NCBI GenBank assembly: GCA_020650975.1
Contig: JAIPMN010030104.1
Span: 665 to 21,503 of the forward strand
Reading direction: 5' to 3'
Source of the DNA: Apostichopus californicus
Taxonomy: Eukaryota; Echinodermata; Holothuroidea; Aspidochirotida; Stichopodidae
DNA: 20,839 bases
Position 1 is the first letter of the stretch; the number at the start of each line of letters is the position of its first letter. Below, one piece after another: positions 8,298 to 18,039 of this stretch. The notes beneath the pieces were generated by a model. That model had not been told where the DNA came from, made no database searches, and saw only the letters and a list, made by a program, of their open reading frames with translations. A program made the translations under genes and the position numbers.

Positions 8298-11200
8298 GTA
8301 AGTATGCATGTGTAGATGTTAGAATCATCATAGCAGTTAAACAGGGAATTAATTTAATTAATAAAAGTTATCTTTATTAAACCAACAATTTAGAATGTAA
8401 AACCTGCTTTTTTTAATATCAAGGATTGGATTGAGTTAGTTTAAGTGGATTTATTTGAATAATTTAGGCCATCGTTAAAGGAAATATATAGAATGATGCG
8501 ATCAATGAAACAAAGATAAAATGGATTAATTTGGGGTTAATAAAATCGGTGTTGGACCGGGGTGAGTTGAGGGTTAAAGCGGTGTTCTTGTCCTAATTTA
8601 TCTTAGTTTTTTATGAAGGGGTATGTCTTAAAGTGGCAAAATTGTTCATTTGGATAAAAAATAGGAGAGCAAACAAAACGCAATCGGATTTGAGTTAATT
8701 CTAAATGAAAGTTGTGACCATTCTAATTGTTTTATTTTAAATGTTTGGTAATAATAACTTAAATCTCCCAATTGAAAACTAAAGAAAAGTGAAAAGTGTG
8801 TAAAGTACATTATTAGAAAAGATTTTGAGACCAAAACAAAAAAAGAAATATTGATTCAAAATGAATTCAATAAAATGATAAGTTTATATCAAGGTTTTTT
8901 ACTGACAACTCAAGAAAAAGTTAAGTGTTTACTACTTAAAGATAATTATTTACGTTCAAATATAAATTAAAAGTGGAAGGAGTTTTGAAACCAAAAAATA
9001 GTAGACCATAAAATAAATATTGATATTAGAAAGTCTTCGTGAAATTAATTTATTAAATGCTTAAGAAGAAAACTCCAAAAAATGTTTAATTTATTTTCAA
9101 GAAACAATCTGTATCAAGTAGTCAATATGAAAGTAATTTTAATGTTATAGAAAAGTATTTTCAAGAACATATCCATTAACTAATACGAATAATTGTAAAT
9201 ATAGTTGCTACCAAAATTATTGGATAAAATATGTAAATATTGATTAAAAAGACTTCTGTTAAAGAAGTTTAATATACAGAATTTTTTAATAAAAAAAAAT
9301 TACTATTTTAAACTCTAAAATTTCACAATAAAAGAAATAAATAATCATGTCACTGCGTCACAAGTAGAACTTTTCATTAAAACCAAGATTTGAATATCAA
9401 CATTGGACAGGTGATATTTCCTTAGTAAGATTCTTATAGTTATTTGATCTAAAACCAGTATAAAACGAGGAAATAAGACTTGATTATTGCTTAAGTAATA
9501 TTTAGTATGTATCTGAATATGCAAAGCCTTTTGCAGTACTTTACACTTTCTTGAAATCGTGAAGCAATTTTATTCCCGCCCGCGTTGAGTGTACACAAAC
9601 GTTAAATCACCCCTCCCCACCCATCGCATCGCGTGACGCTTTTGCACCCCTCATTCCCATTCTGTTTCTTACACCCACTCTAACCGTATCTGATCATTTT
9701 TCTGTTACTCTCGTTGGTTTAGAATCACCACCAGCTCTTATATTAAATAATATTGTATAAGTTGTAGTTATACAGGTAGACACTCAGGCATCGCTACTAT
9801 TAGAATATATTTATTTTCTCATTCTAACAAAACTTGCCGCAGAGGAAGTAAGAACAGGCCTTGCTCAAGTATAATACCGCGTTGTTGTTACTTTCTTGTA
9901 AGAAAGTTTTGGTGGCAAAACATAAGTACTGTTATTGTTGCTTCTCAAACCACATTTTCACGAGTAACTAAGATTCACGGTAAGTAACATACTTGCAAGT
10001 AACGACATTTTTTCAAAGATGATTAAAAAAGTGTTGATTTTCAGAAGTAATCTTAATATATACGTAGTTAATATAACTTTGTAGCTTTGCCGTATAAATC
10101 AGTTCGCTGGTTAATTTGCTTAAACGAACAGTTGTTTACTGTTTACAGTATTATCACCACGTGACTATGATTTACATACTGTAAATGGTGCAATAAGGTT
10201 TCCAAAATAGTGACTCGGGACAAACATGCAGAGATGAACATTTAACCGATTCCCATTGCATGGAGACTAATGTTGATTGTGTTAAAAATACGTCACTATT
10301 TTAAAATCCCTCTAACACTTGATATATGTTTCCGTGTAAAATAAAAAAAAAACTTGAAGCTAATGAATGCAGTCTACATTTAATAAGTTTTTTTTTACAA
10401 AATTACGTAGCATTTTGCTGTTCTTTTGTCAAATGAAATAGTCCACGTTACCAAAAATGTTAACAATCAAGCCATATGTTAAGTTAGAACATACAAACAA
10501 GGATTAAATAACACATGATTTGTACCGTACAAGTTTGTCATACCTCGTAAACGTGTTACTTCAGGTCTTACATCTAATGAGCTGGTATAATGGTCTGTAT
10601 ACTAGATTAGGAAGTTCCTGCAACTTTGAAAAATATGTTTGTATCTAAAAAAATAAAAGTGGAACAACAATGGAACATATAAACAAACAGGAAAAACTTC
10701 CTTTAATGTGTGGCTAAAACCTAACATTGCTTTTGAAAGCAAAACAATTATCCTGACCAGATTTTGTTGTTGTAATATATCAGTTTGAGTTATGTGGCTA
10801 CGTAGTATTTGCTGTTTATCGTCATTTGTTTATTTTCATTGATTTTATGGTAAATAGTATACCTTACACGATGATTACTTTGCTTCTTTTCACAGGATTG
10901 GGGTTAAAGAACTGCCACACTCTGTTCCTATTGAATTGATTCCATCGTCTTTGAAATCCCGGAATGTGAAAGGTATTGGTTATAAATTAAGTTGAGACCA
11001 TTTTTCGGTGGCCTGGTGTTAGTAAATAACAATAAATGAACAGCTCTGAATAGCAAAGCTTGCCCACCTTCGTGTTTAAGCAACAGATAACGAACAAAGA
11101 TATCAACTCCGCTTCGCTTTCCCTATTGATAATAATTCCCTACTGGACATCAGCCTCGATCTTAGCAAATTTTCTGTAAACGTAGCATTTATTTGCTCGT

Positions 11201-14200
11201 AGCAGTACAAATACTGATTAGAAGGGGAAACTTGCAGTGTGACAGGTTATATATTAAAAATCTGATAACATTTAAGGTCGGATGATACGTGGGAGTGCAG
11301 CAGACTAGCCTTCTTCATTGGACCTACGTATGGAGATCATATGGACTTATTCGTAGGCTCAAATATGAGTACGAAAGCTTACAAAGAACATTACTTTGAC
11401 CAGTTACATATATTATAAAACGGTAACTACTGTTGAAAATTACCGTTTGTTAATTAGGCATACTCACGGTTTGACGAGAAACTATCCGTGTAATGGGTAA
11501 AAGTGAAGAAATAATGGTTTCATATTCTCAGTATTTCTCATCAAAACGCCAATAGGTCCCCTTCCTATACGATTAACCATATCCGGGGAAAGAGGTATAA
11601 TATGTATCGTTCTCCACATTGGCAAAACCCTCAAAATGAAAAAAGAAGCGTTATGCACACTCCTTTCAAATTTACGTAATTGAAAAACTTGCCATTTTGA
11701 CAAGATGTTAACTTAGCGCAAAAACGTGGTTACCATTTTGCAAACAGTATTAACATTTTCACAACTCCTGAACCTGGAAATTAGCACTATATTTCAAAAT
11801 TTTACAAAATAGTTATTTTCATATTTTTACCGCGAAGGGTTAGAGAATGTTTTCTCGGAGTTAATTATCACATATTAAGTTGATTACAATGTTTATGTTT
11901 CTCCGGACAGCGATCATTTTCCGATTTGTTAAGAAAGTACCTATGCGCAAACGGTCGTTTTCACTGAGATTATTGTCACATTTTATTAGATCTGTCAAAA
12001 CTGTTATTTTAGTATTTTTATCAAAATAAAAATAAAAATAAGATTAAACTGTTAGCAAACTGCTTATTCACTAGAGAGCCTGTGTAGGAGAATGTGTACA
12101 AGTAAGTTGGCCTGACGTTTCGATCCTAGCAGGATCTTCTTCAAAAGCTAAATGACAAGTAACAGTAACAGTAACAGAAGGGACAAAAACACGCACAGAA
12201 TAATGACAGGTTAATGAGCATGGTGAACACAAAGAGATGTAAGGGGATAAGTAGACAAGGGATGGAGAGAGGAAAGAAAGAAACCAACAGGGGAAGAGGA
12301 GAGGTAGGAGATAAACAGTGGAGGTACAAAGAGAGGATTAAGGGAGGGGATAGGGAATAAACTGGAGAAGGACAACGACAGAAAGGTGTGGAGAAAAAAT
12401 GGTGGAAGAGAGCTATGAGAGGAGGGGTGATGGGGGGGGGGGGACAAGGGAGAAGGAGGGGGGACGTGGACAGAAGAAAAGTTATTCATGTCCTTCCTGA
12501 ATGTTCAGCCCATGAGGTTGAATGGTGCGAAGGCGTTGCATCCACAGCCTCTCTCTGCTGATTCGAACTAGGTCAGGACGGCTACCAAAGGATTCAATCC
12601 CCTGTAGGGACATGTCGTTAATGGTATGGTTGGGAAGGTTAAAGTGTTCTCCAACTGGGGTCTCAGTCATCATGGTGTTAACTGTGAATCTGTGACCATA
12701 GAATCGCTTCTTGAGGGTGGTTTTGGTTTCGCCAACATACTGGATGCCGCAAATTATACAAGAGATCAGATATATGACATTAGTAGTTGTGCAAGTGATG
12801 TGACCCTTAGGCTTGTGTGTGAGTTGCCTGCTGTGGCTGGTGATGGCATTGGATTCAACAATGTGGTGGCTGCAGATTATGCATCTCGAAGTACGATCAC
12901 ATTTGAAAGTACCATGCTGAATGGGTGTAGGGTTAGAAGTAAGAGGTGGAACAGCAGCACGCACAAGAAGGTCTCGTAGGTTGCGGGGTCGTCTGTAGGC
13001 GATGATGGGTTTTTCAGGGACGGCTCGTTGGAGTCTATCTGACGTGAGGAGAATGTTGTGGTTGTTAGAGGTGATTTGCTGAAGAGGAGGAAGATATGGG
13101 TGGAAAGTAACAACCAGGGGGAGCTTGTTGTCGCAATTTCGTCCCTTATTGTTCTTCACTGCCAAAGTAGATGATCTGGAAAGGGAGCGGGCTCTCTGAA
13201 TGGCTTCACGCACCCTTCTGCCACTATGGCCCCTGGCAGTAAGGTGTTTTTTCAAAGCATATGTATGGTGAATGAAAGAGGAATTGTTAGAGCAAATGAG
13301 ACGAAGACGAAGTGCTTGACTGTAGGCAATTCCAGACTTGCAGTGACTGGGATGTATATTTATCGTCAGATCCATCGGTTAATTCGTGTTTAGATTCTTC
13401 CCCAGCTCTCCCTATTTATATAAATGCGTTATTGCGATCAGTCAATGTAAACATACCTTTTAGCTACTCTAATATAAACATGTTTATAAGTAGTGAGTAC
13501 GTAGTTTGATGGTAAAGCAAATTAAGTCAAGCTTGCACACCTAAACGTTGAGTTGTCGCTGAAGAATTTAAATACTGAGCTGACTAAAGAAAAAATCAGT
13601 AGAGTCACAGCAAAAACAGATTTTTGAATTTGGTCAGCACTTGTTACCACAAAAAAGATTGGACTTAAACAAACTGAGATACCGACAAAGATTTTATCAC
13701 CAACTGAAGGTTATTCAGAGAGCGATTAATGGGTTTGATTCGATCCTCAACATTTCGTTTACCAGACACTTTCAGTGAAATCCAAAGAGCATGTACAAAA
13801 AACAAATCACATTTAACTTCATAGTTAATTATCAAATGTTTATGTTTTGCCAAGCTAATGGAAATCTTTAATATTGAAAAGCACTGAAACCTTTATCAAC
13901 TCTAAAAGATAAGGTCATTAAAGAAGGTCTAATTCCCTGAGACGACCGTCGATTTAAAGCAAAAGATTCACAATTGTATAACAAAATTAAGCGACATATT
14001 TTTTTCTATTTCGAAATAAACATGATTATTACCTCGGGCTGATTTTATGTTTTCTCTCTTCGAAGATAATAATAAACACTTTATTTTGTTCCTTAACTTA
14101 AATGCGGCAATCGTTCTTGTTAGTATTGAGCTCGGTGTTTTATTGGCTAATTATTTGATGAGTGATAAAGTGAGCGATATACTATAGCTGACGTCATCAT

Positions 14201-17200
14201 TATTAAAAACTGACCCTGCAGTAATATTTTACTTCTATGATAACATTTGTACGAATGAAGTATGACTATTGAGGATGAGTAACTGCATCAACAGGTCATA
14301 GCCCCGGGATGACCATCTTTCGACAAGAATGAACATTTAAATGTCATTCAACGGCAAAGTTCCGTGTTATACGATGTACTAACACCTTTACTATTGGTAT
14401 GTGCTGATGTGAATATGTCCCTGGAAAGCAGCCAAGTTTGTAAATACTTGGTGTCATTCCAGGTCTGAGAGATTAATCAAATATAAACTCTGATACATTA
14501 AATCAGTCTCTTTCATTAAATTCTTCAGTGTATGGGCAAGGTCAACGACTGAATTTCCATACCGGTCGATGGCAGGTAAGATATCATACATGATTCTTTT
14601 ATTTACTGTTTCTTCATATACTACAAGTGTCGGCAGGTATTTCGAGTTACGTTTTACCTTGAATTTTTCACTTTGACTATTGATGAGTTGACGTGAGTTG
14701 GAATAAACATCTCTTTAAAGGAATAGTATCGACCAACTCAAAGGTCACTGTTGAAAAAACCTGTTTGCTCATCTGCCAATACTGTTTGCACTATTAATAC
14801 ATGCTTAGCGTACCCCATTCAGTTTTTTGCTGTGGTTTGCTATGGTATGATATAAATACTTGTCACAAATAAGACTGTGTGTGATCTCTATATCAACTTG
14901 ATATACAGGTTTCTTTGCTCTCTGATTGGCATAACTTGTTATCATAGAAAATGTTACAAATGGATAGTCACTATCTTAGGGCTGGATGGTTCAGTTTCTG
15001 AAGGTCACTGGTTAGAATCCCAGTGGATACTGTATTAAAGTTTCTGTTTCAAACGTCAGTTGAATATTTAATTCTTCAGACTCAATTTCCTATTTATTTA
15101 TTGCTTATATATATTATTTTGTAAGAGAGAAACTGTACCCGAGATTTATTTACTTTGGATGTTTCATTCATGACTGATAATTCGTAATTACAGAGCAGAT
15201 TCTTTGGCTTAGGTTGTTTTTAAATTTCGAGTGACTGAATCACTTCTCAGTAATCGCATTCCAAACCGTTTGATTACCTAAGCAATCCTTCACATCGTTG
15301 ACATTGATATTTTCAATTTCTGAGAACACCAACAACTTAATCCATTCCTCGCGACAAGCTTATTTTACAATTTTGAAGTAATTACAAATGCAAAGATTTT
15401 TTTTAGCTAAACCCTCTCTATTTACTGGTATAGTAGAGTGTAAACCTCGTAGAGTATTAAAACTGTTAACAATCACTTAAATCGTTAGGTTTTAACATTA
15501 CTTTGTTTTGACATTTACTGACGTTTTAGTTGTTAGTTTGTATGTTTTATTTCCTTTTGTGACTTTTTTCAGGTGAATTATTTGTATTTCTATTGCCCCC
15601 TTCGCCCCCCCCCCCCCCTTGGCTACGCGCCTGCCCATATGTCTGTGCAAATTTACCTTTCAAGTTACTACTTTAATTTGTTCTTTTCTTCCAGAACATG
15701 GCTTAAGTAAACCTCTCTTGACCATGGATGACATCATGAAATATCAACTGTGTATATGCCAAGGCGATATTTTATTAACAAACTAACAATGTTGTTTCAT
15801 TTTGTTATCAATAATGCGATGTTTACCTCACATTTCTTATCATTTATCCTCTCACAGGATGTGGACAGTTATTACTTCAAGCAGCTCGATGAGGCAGGAA
15901 CTAAGACACAGCAAGTAAGTACAAAGAACTTCAATGGTAACAATAGGATGTGTAAGATTTATGTAGTATAAGCGTTGAATTTCCTCACAAATTAATGACC
16001 ACGGTGAAGTCAATCTAAACTCTTGATTGAGTCAACGTAGCAGTAATATGACTGTTTTTTCTGGTAATATTGATAAAACGTATCAAGTATTAATAACCTA
16101 CACCCCCCCCCCCCCCACAAACAAAATGAGCAAACACACGTCATTCAATGAGAGGGCGTGCTCTCATTATTTTGGTAACTGCGCAATTTATGCATTTTTC
16201 CGCCACATACTCTTTAATCTTTACAGGCATGCTTCACAAAATGAGAAAGAGACAACAAACTCTACACGAAAGCTTTTACTACACACAGTTGCTTTCACTA
16301 TTGTATTTAAATGGGCCTATGCCCAGGGACTATCTAGCCTATTGTTAATGGGGGTCCCAATGCTTTTATAGGGGGGGGGGCAAGCAACACCTTTCCAAAA
16401 TAAACTTCTCGCAATTTTTTGGTGGGAGGGAGGAGGAGGGTTACATATATTTTGGGACCTAGGCGTCCCGCACCCCCCCCCCCCCACCTCCTCCCGGTTT
16501 TCACCTCATTGTCTATAACTTATTAATGGAACTATATTAATAAGATAACTGCTCATCATGGCATCTTTCGACCTCTCTCCATGGATTCAGAGAGCGAAAC
16601 CCCAAGACAGGCGGGTGTGGTGGCGACTGAGACTCCACAAGAACAGACAAGACCTGCAGAGGTAAGAATCGTCCCAATGTCATACACAGTCATGGACAAT
16701 GTTAATGTAGAAGCAGCATATGACGTCATTGATTATCATTACAGTAAATTAACACTGTATGGTGAGGCTTTCATCGACAACTACTTGAACACAACTTCAG
16801 ATTTAGCATGACAGAGTAAGACTTTCCTGAATATATACCACTCATACTTCCAGTACAGCTGCCAGCTATTTAGTTCCTTACCAAAATTAAAAAAAGGGTA
16901 AAATAAAGACATAATGCGATGCACTTGTCAGCTATTCTTTTGACTAATAGTGTTGATTAAAGTAAGCCTATATAAATAAACATTTAACGCTTTATCCCTC
17001 CCTTCCTCTCCCCTTCCCCAAAAGACACACACATCTTGCCCGTAATTTTAATATTTAATTATCGTTAGCATTGAAAAACAATATTTATACCACCCCCCCC
17101 CCCACCTTTAATACAATCCAAACTGAATGCTCAAAACTCTTAAGTTACTCTCAAAATGCATACTTTCCTTTTGTAGGATCGTCAAAGGACAAGATGGAAA

Positions 17201-17225
17201 TGTTACAAATGTACCATATCTTGAG
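8226..17225 (+). CDS. 3' part of a host leucine-rich-repeat (NLR-like) gene, interrupted by a transposon at its first visible exon
   Basis: Exons were found by splice signals and phase. 8226-8297 encodes RLTNEELAAILSYSSQCSSL then KEL (donor GTAAGT); this is a ribonuclease-inhibitor-type LRR motif. 10896-10972 (acceptor TTTTCACAG) encodes IGVKELPHSVPIELIPSSLK then SRNVK. 14529-14575 (donor GTAAGA) encodes YGQGQRLNFHTGRWQ. 15858-15914 (acceptor CTCTCACAG, donor GTAAGT) encodes DVDSYYFKQLDEAGTKTQQ. Exon 5 starts at 16591 or 16593 and ends at 16661 (donor GTAAGA). Exon 6 is 17177-17225 (donor GTGAGT). The first four junctions keep phase without stops. The 3' end has two readings (see findings). 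The 5' exons are outside the window, beyond the transposon. A role in innate sensing is inference from the LRR type. The gene may be broken by the insertion. Confidence 0.55.
8298..10895 (+). other. AT-rich intron of the LRR gene
   Basis: About 2.6 kb between GTAAGT and TTTTCACAG. No coding exon or recognisable repeat is visible apart from homopolymer A/T runs, a short GC-richer patch near 9570-9640 containing CGCGT-type words, and an inverted repeat around an E-box at 10142-10185. Confidence 0.45.
10142..10185. repeat. 10-bp inverted repeat around a CACGTG E-box
   Basis: TTTACAGTAT (10142-10151) is perfectly inverted as ATACTGTAAA (10176-10185). The 24-base loop contains the palindrome CACGTG at 10158-10163. 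Function is unknown; it lies in an intron. Confidence 0.5.
10973..12069 (+). other. LRR-gene intron sequence up to the Penelope-like relic
   Basis: No coding exon is supported. There is a perfect 9-bp hairpin at 11418-11448 (AAACGGTAA and TTACCGTTT, 13-base loop) and an A-rich AAAAAT run near 12024-12041, next to where the retroelement relic begins. The open frame at 11482-11703 has no family signature. Confidence 0.4.
12114..12148 (-). ncRNA. Hammerhead-ribozyme-like motif of the Penelope relic
   Basis: The minus strand reads GCTT (12148-12145), then TTGAAGA (12144-12138), A, stem GATCC, loop TGCTA, stem GGATC (12136-12122), GAAA (12121-12118), CGTC (12117-12114), followed by AGGC that can pair with GCTT. 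This is the hammerhead layout of stem I, CUGANGA core, stem II, GAAA and cleavage at GUC. Hammerheads are established in Penelope-like elements. Two oddities stand out. Core C3 is U here, which should weaken cleavage. Stem III is absent in one molecule, but ACGU is self-complementary and could form stem III between two copies. Confidence 0.5.
12236..12480. repeat. Purine-rich tract (pyrimidine-rich on minus strand) in the Penelope 3' region
   Basis: About 245 bases almost entirely A and G on the plus strand, including a G12 run at 12432-12443. It directly follows the endonuclease stop codon on the minus strand. Open frames here give only Ser/Pro/Leu-rich artefacts. Confidence 0.7.
12482..13375 (-). 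CDS. GIY-YIG endonuclease end of a Penelope-like element (297 aa)
   Basis: Residues 8-25 (HPSHCKSGIAYSQALRLR) are the conserved segment after the RT in Penelope-like elements. Residues 159-171 hold a Cys/His cluster (C159, C165, C168, H170, H171) like the zinc-binding linker of this group. The GIY-YIG nuclease domain follows: IYLI at 201-204, YVGET at 213-217, R224 and H228 in KKRFYGHR, and E243 in GEHF as the likely metal ligand. The frame is unbroken from ATG to stop, so the nuclease could still fold, but the RT of some 400 residues is absent. In an intact element the nuclease nicks target DNA for reverse transcription. The reading just upstream of 13375 hits TAA, with a possible frameshift (TDGS in another frame), supporting degradation or truncation there. 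Confidence 0.82.
   Translation of the reverse strand: MDLTINIHPSHCKSGIAYSQALRLRLICSNNSSFIHHTYALKKHLTARGHSGRRVREAIQRARSLSRSSTLAVKNNKGRNCDNKLPLVVTFHPYLPPLQQITSNNHNILLTSDRLQRAVPEKPIIAYRRPRNLRDLLVRAAVPPLTSNPTPIQHGTFKCDRTSRCIICSHHIVESNAITSHSRQLTHKPKGHITCTTTNVIYLISCIICGIQYVGETKTTLKKRFYGHRFTVNTMMTETPVGEHFNLPNHTINDMSLQGIESFGSRPDLVRISRERLWMQRLRTIQPHGLNIQEGHE
13412..13425 (-). promoter_or_regulatory. TATA-like box upstream of the endonuclease frame
   Basis: The minus strand reads CATTTATATAAATAG, with the TATA core about 40 bases before the ATG at 13375. The position would suit transcription starting close to that ATG, but the match may be chance in AT-rich DNA. Confidence 0.25.
13430..14528 (+). other. 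LRR-gene intron, no exon seen
   Basis: AT-rich intron sequence between the Penelope relic and the exon at 14529. It contains one perfect cAMP-response-type palindrome, TGACGTCA, at 14189-14196. No coding segment is supported. Confidence 0.4.
14576..15857 (+). other. LRR-gene intron with a C14 tract
   Basis: About 1.3 kb between GTAAGA and CTCTCACAG. It includes C14 at 15605-15618 and a degenerate tRNA-promoter-like word pair near 14987-15019. The splice-like segment at 15695-15749 does not give a better chain than skipping it. Confidence 0.4.
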
Positions 17226-17564
17226 GTGAGTTTAAAGGTTAATATATCAGGCAGAATATTCATAAGTAAGTAACCAATCAGAAATCCCCTCCTCGCGCTT
17301 GTCTTCCCGGTAAATGTTTCATAGTTTTGTATAACATGATGAGATAATAGGTATAAAAGAATTGAAAGATTTCTGAAGATTAGGAGGTGGTACCATCATC
17401 ATGCATAGAAAGATCGCAGAACAAATTACGCCTAAACAGTATATATCTTATAGCCATCTATCATAAAATATGTTATTATACTTAGAAAAGCGCACAGTAA
17501 TGAATAACCACATTTGTATCTCGTGTTTTGTTTTCAGTTCTTTGTAAGAGATAACGTCCGGTAA
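15858..17564 (+). CDS. 3'-terminal exons of the LRR gene, two alternative readings
   Basis: After the exon at 15858-15914 the acceptor ATTCAG|AG|AGC offers two starts. From 16593 the frame reads SETPRQAGVVATETPQEQTR then PAE; exon 17177-17225 adds DRQRTRWKCYKCTIS and stops. From 16591 the frame reads RAKPQDRRVWWRLRL and continues; exon 17177-17225 then reads IVKGQDGNVTNVPYLE and splices to FFVRDNVR with stop at 17562-17564 (acceptor TTTTCAG at 17537). The first has the more ordinary composition; the second uses one more matching junction. I recognise no domain in either tail. Confidence 0.4.
16341..16500. repeat. G/C homopolymer-rich patch
   Basis: G10 at 16371-16380 and C13 at 16473-16485 flank GGAGGGAGGAGGAGGG-type sequence and the words GGTCCCAATGC and GGGACCTAGGCGTCCC. 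No coding content is seen. The opposed G and C runs could fold back as a weak inverted structure. Confidence 0.4.
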
Positions 17565-18039
17565 TGTCATACAAATGAGTCAACCTACACACCTGCTGAG
17601 TGACAGTATGTTTATGACGTCAGTGGCTACTAACAATGTGACGAATACTACACTTAAAGGTCTTCTATACATGTTATAATTTGCAAAGTTCACATAGTGG
17701 TAGTGTTTTAGTTACGACAGCAAGAAATTAATGCAAATGGCAGGAGACATTCTTTAATATCTCCCTTGATCCTGCTCATATTAAGGTATCATTTCTAACT
17801 GAGGTTCTATTTACCATTGTGCAATATTCAAACCGTTCTTAAATGTCATGTTATACCAATCTTGCAATTTCCTGATATATCTCACATTCTAATTTGAGTA
17901 GTTGCACATCATCCTCAGCGGTAAAGGAGATGGCATAAAGACCAAGCTCGTCAACAGTTTTATCAATTCATCGTACTTTTTATTTCAATGACAAGTATGG
18001 ATGTGTAGGTGGGTGTGAGTGTGTGGCACCCAGCTTCTA
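17565..18039. other. Non-coding stretch after the LRR gene
   Basis: AT-rich, with a perfect TGACGTCA palindrome at 17615-17622. No exon, RNA gene or canonical AATAAA signal is evident immediately after the proposed stop. Confidence 0.4.

Larger units (their letters stand above)
12070..13375 (-). mobile_element. 5'-truncated Penelope-like retroelement
   Basis: On the minus strand the relic runs from the C-terminal part of a Penelope polyprotein (start 13375) through a pyrimidine-rich 3' region to a conserved-looking tail containing GATCGAAACGTC near 12112-12125, a sequence I associate with Penelope pseudo-LTRs. The reverse transcriptase that should lie upstream is missing: homology begins just before HPSHCKSGIAYSQALRLR, the segment that normally follows the RT. 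The left boundary near 12070 is approximate. It is inserted antisense in an intron of the LRR gene. Confidence 0.75.

Noticed and set aside
11482-11703. 73-codon minus-strand frame
   Set aside because: It has no recognisable motif and no splice context in AT-rich intron DNA.
12626-12979. 117-codon frame on the plus strand
   Set aside because: It is the antisense shadow of the Penelope endonuclease frame.
14985-15020. tRNA-like promoter words (TGGTTCAGTTT and GGTTAGAATCC)
   Set aside because: The boxes are only about 22 bases apart and no cloverleaf can be folded. At best this is a decayed SINE head.
15695-15749. Splice-like segment after TTCTTCCAG, reading EHGLSKPLLTMDDIMKYQ
   Set aside because: It can follow the exon at 10896-10972 in phase, but then the exon at 15858 is forced into a frame that stops in the next exon. 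Using 14529-14575 instead gives a cleaner chain into DVDSYYFKQLDEAG.
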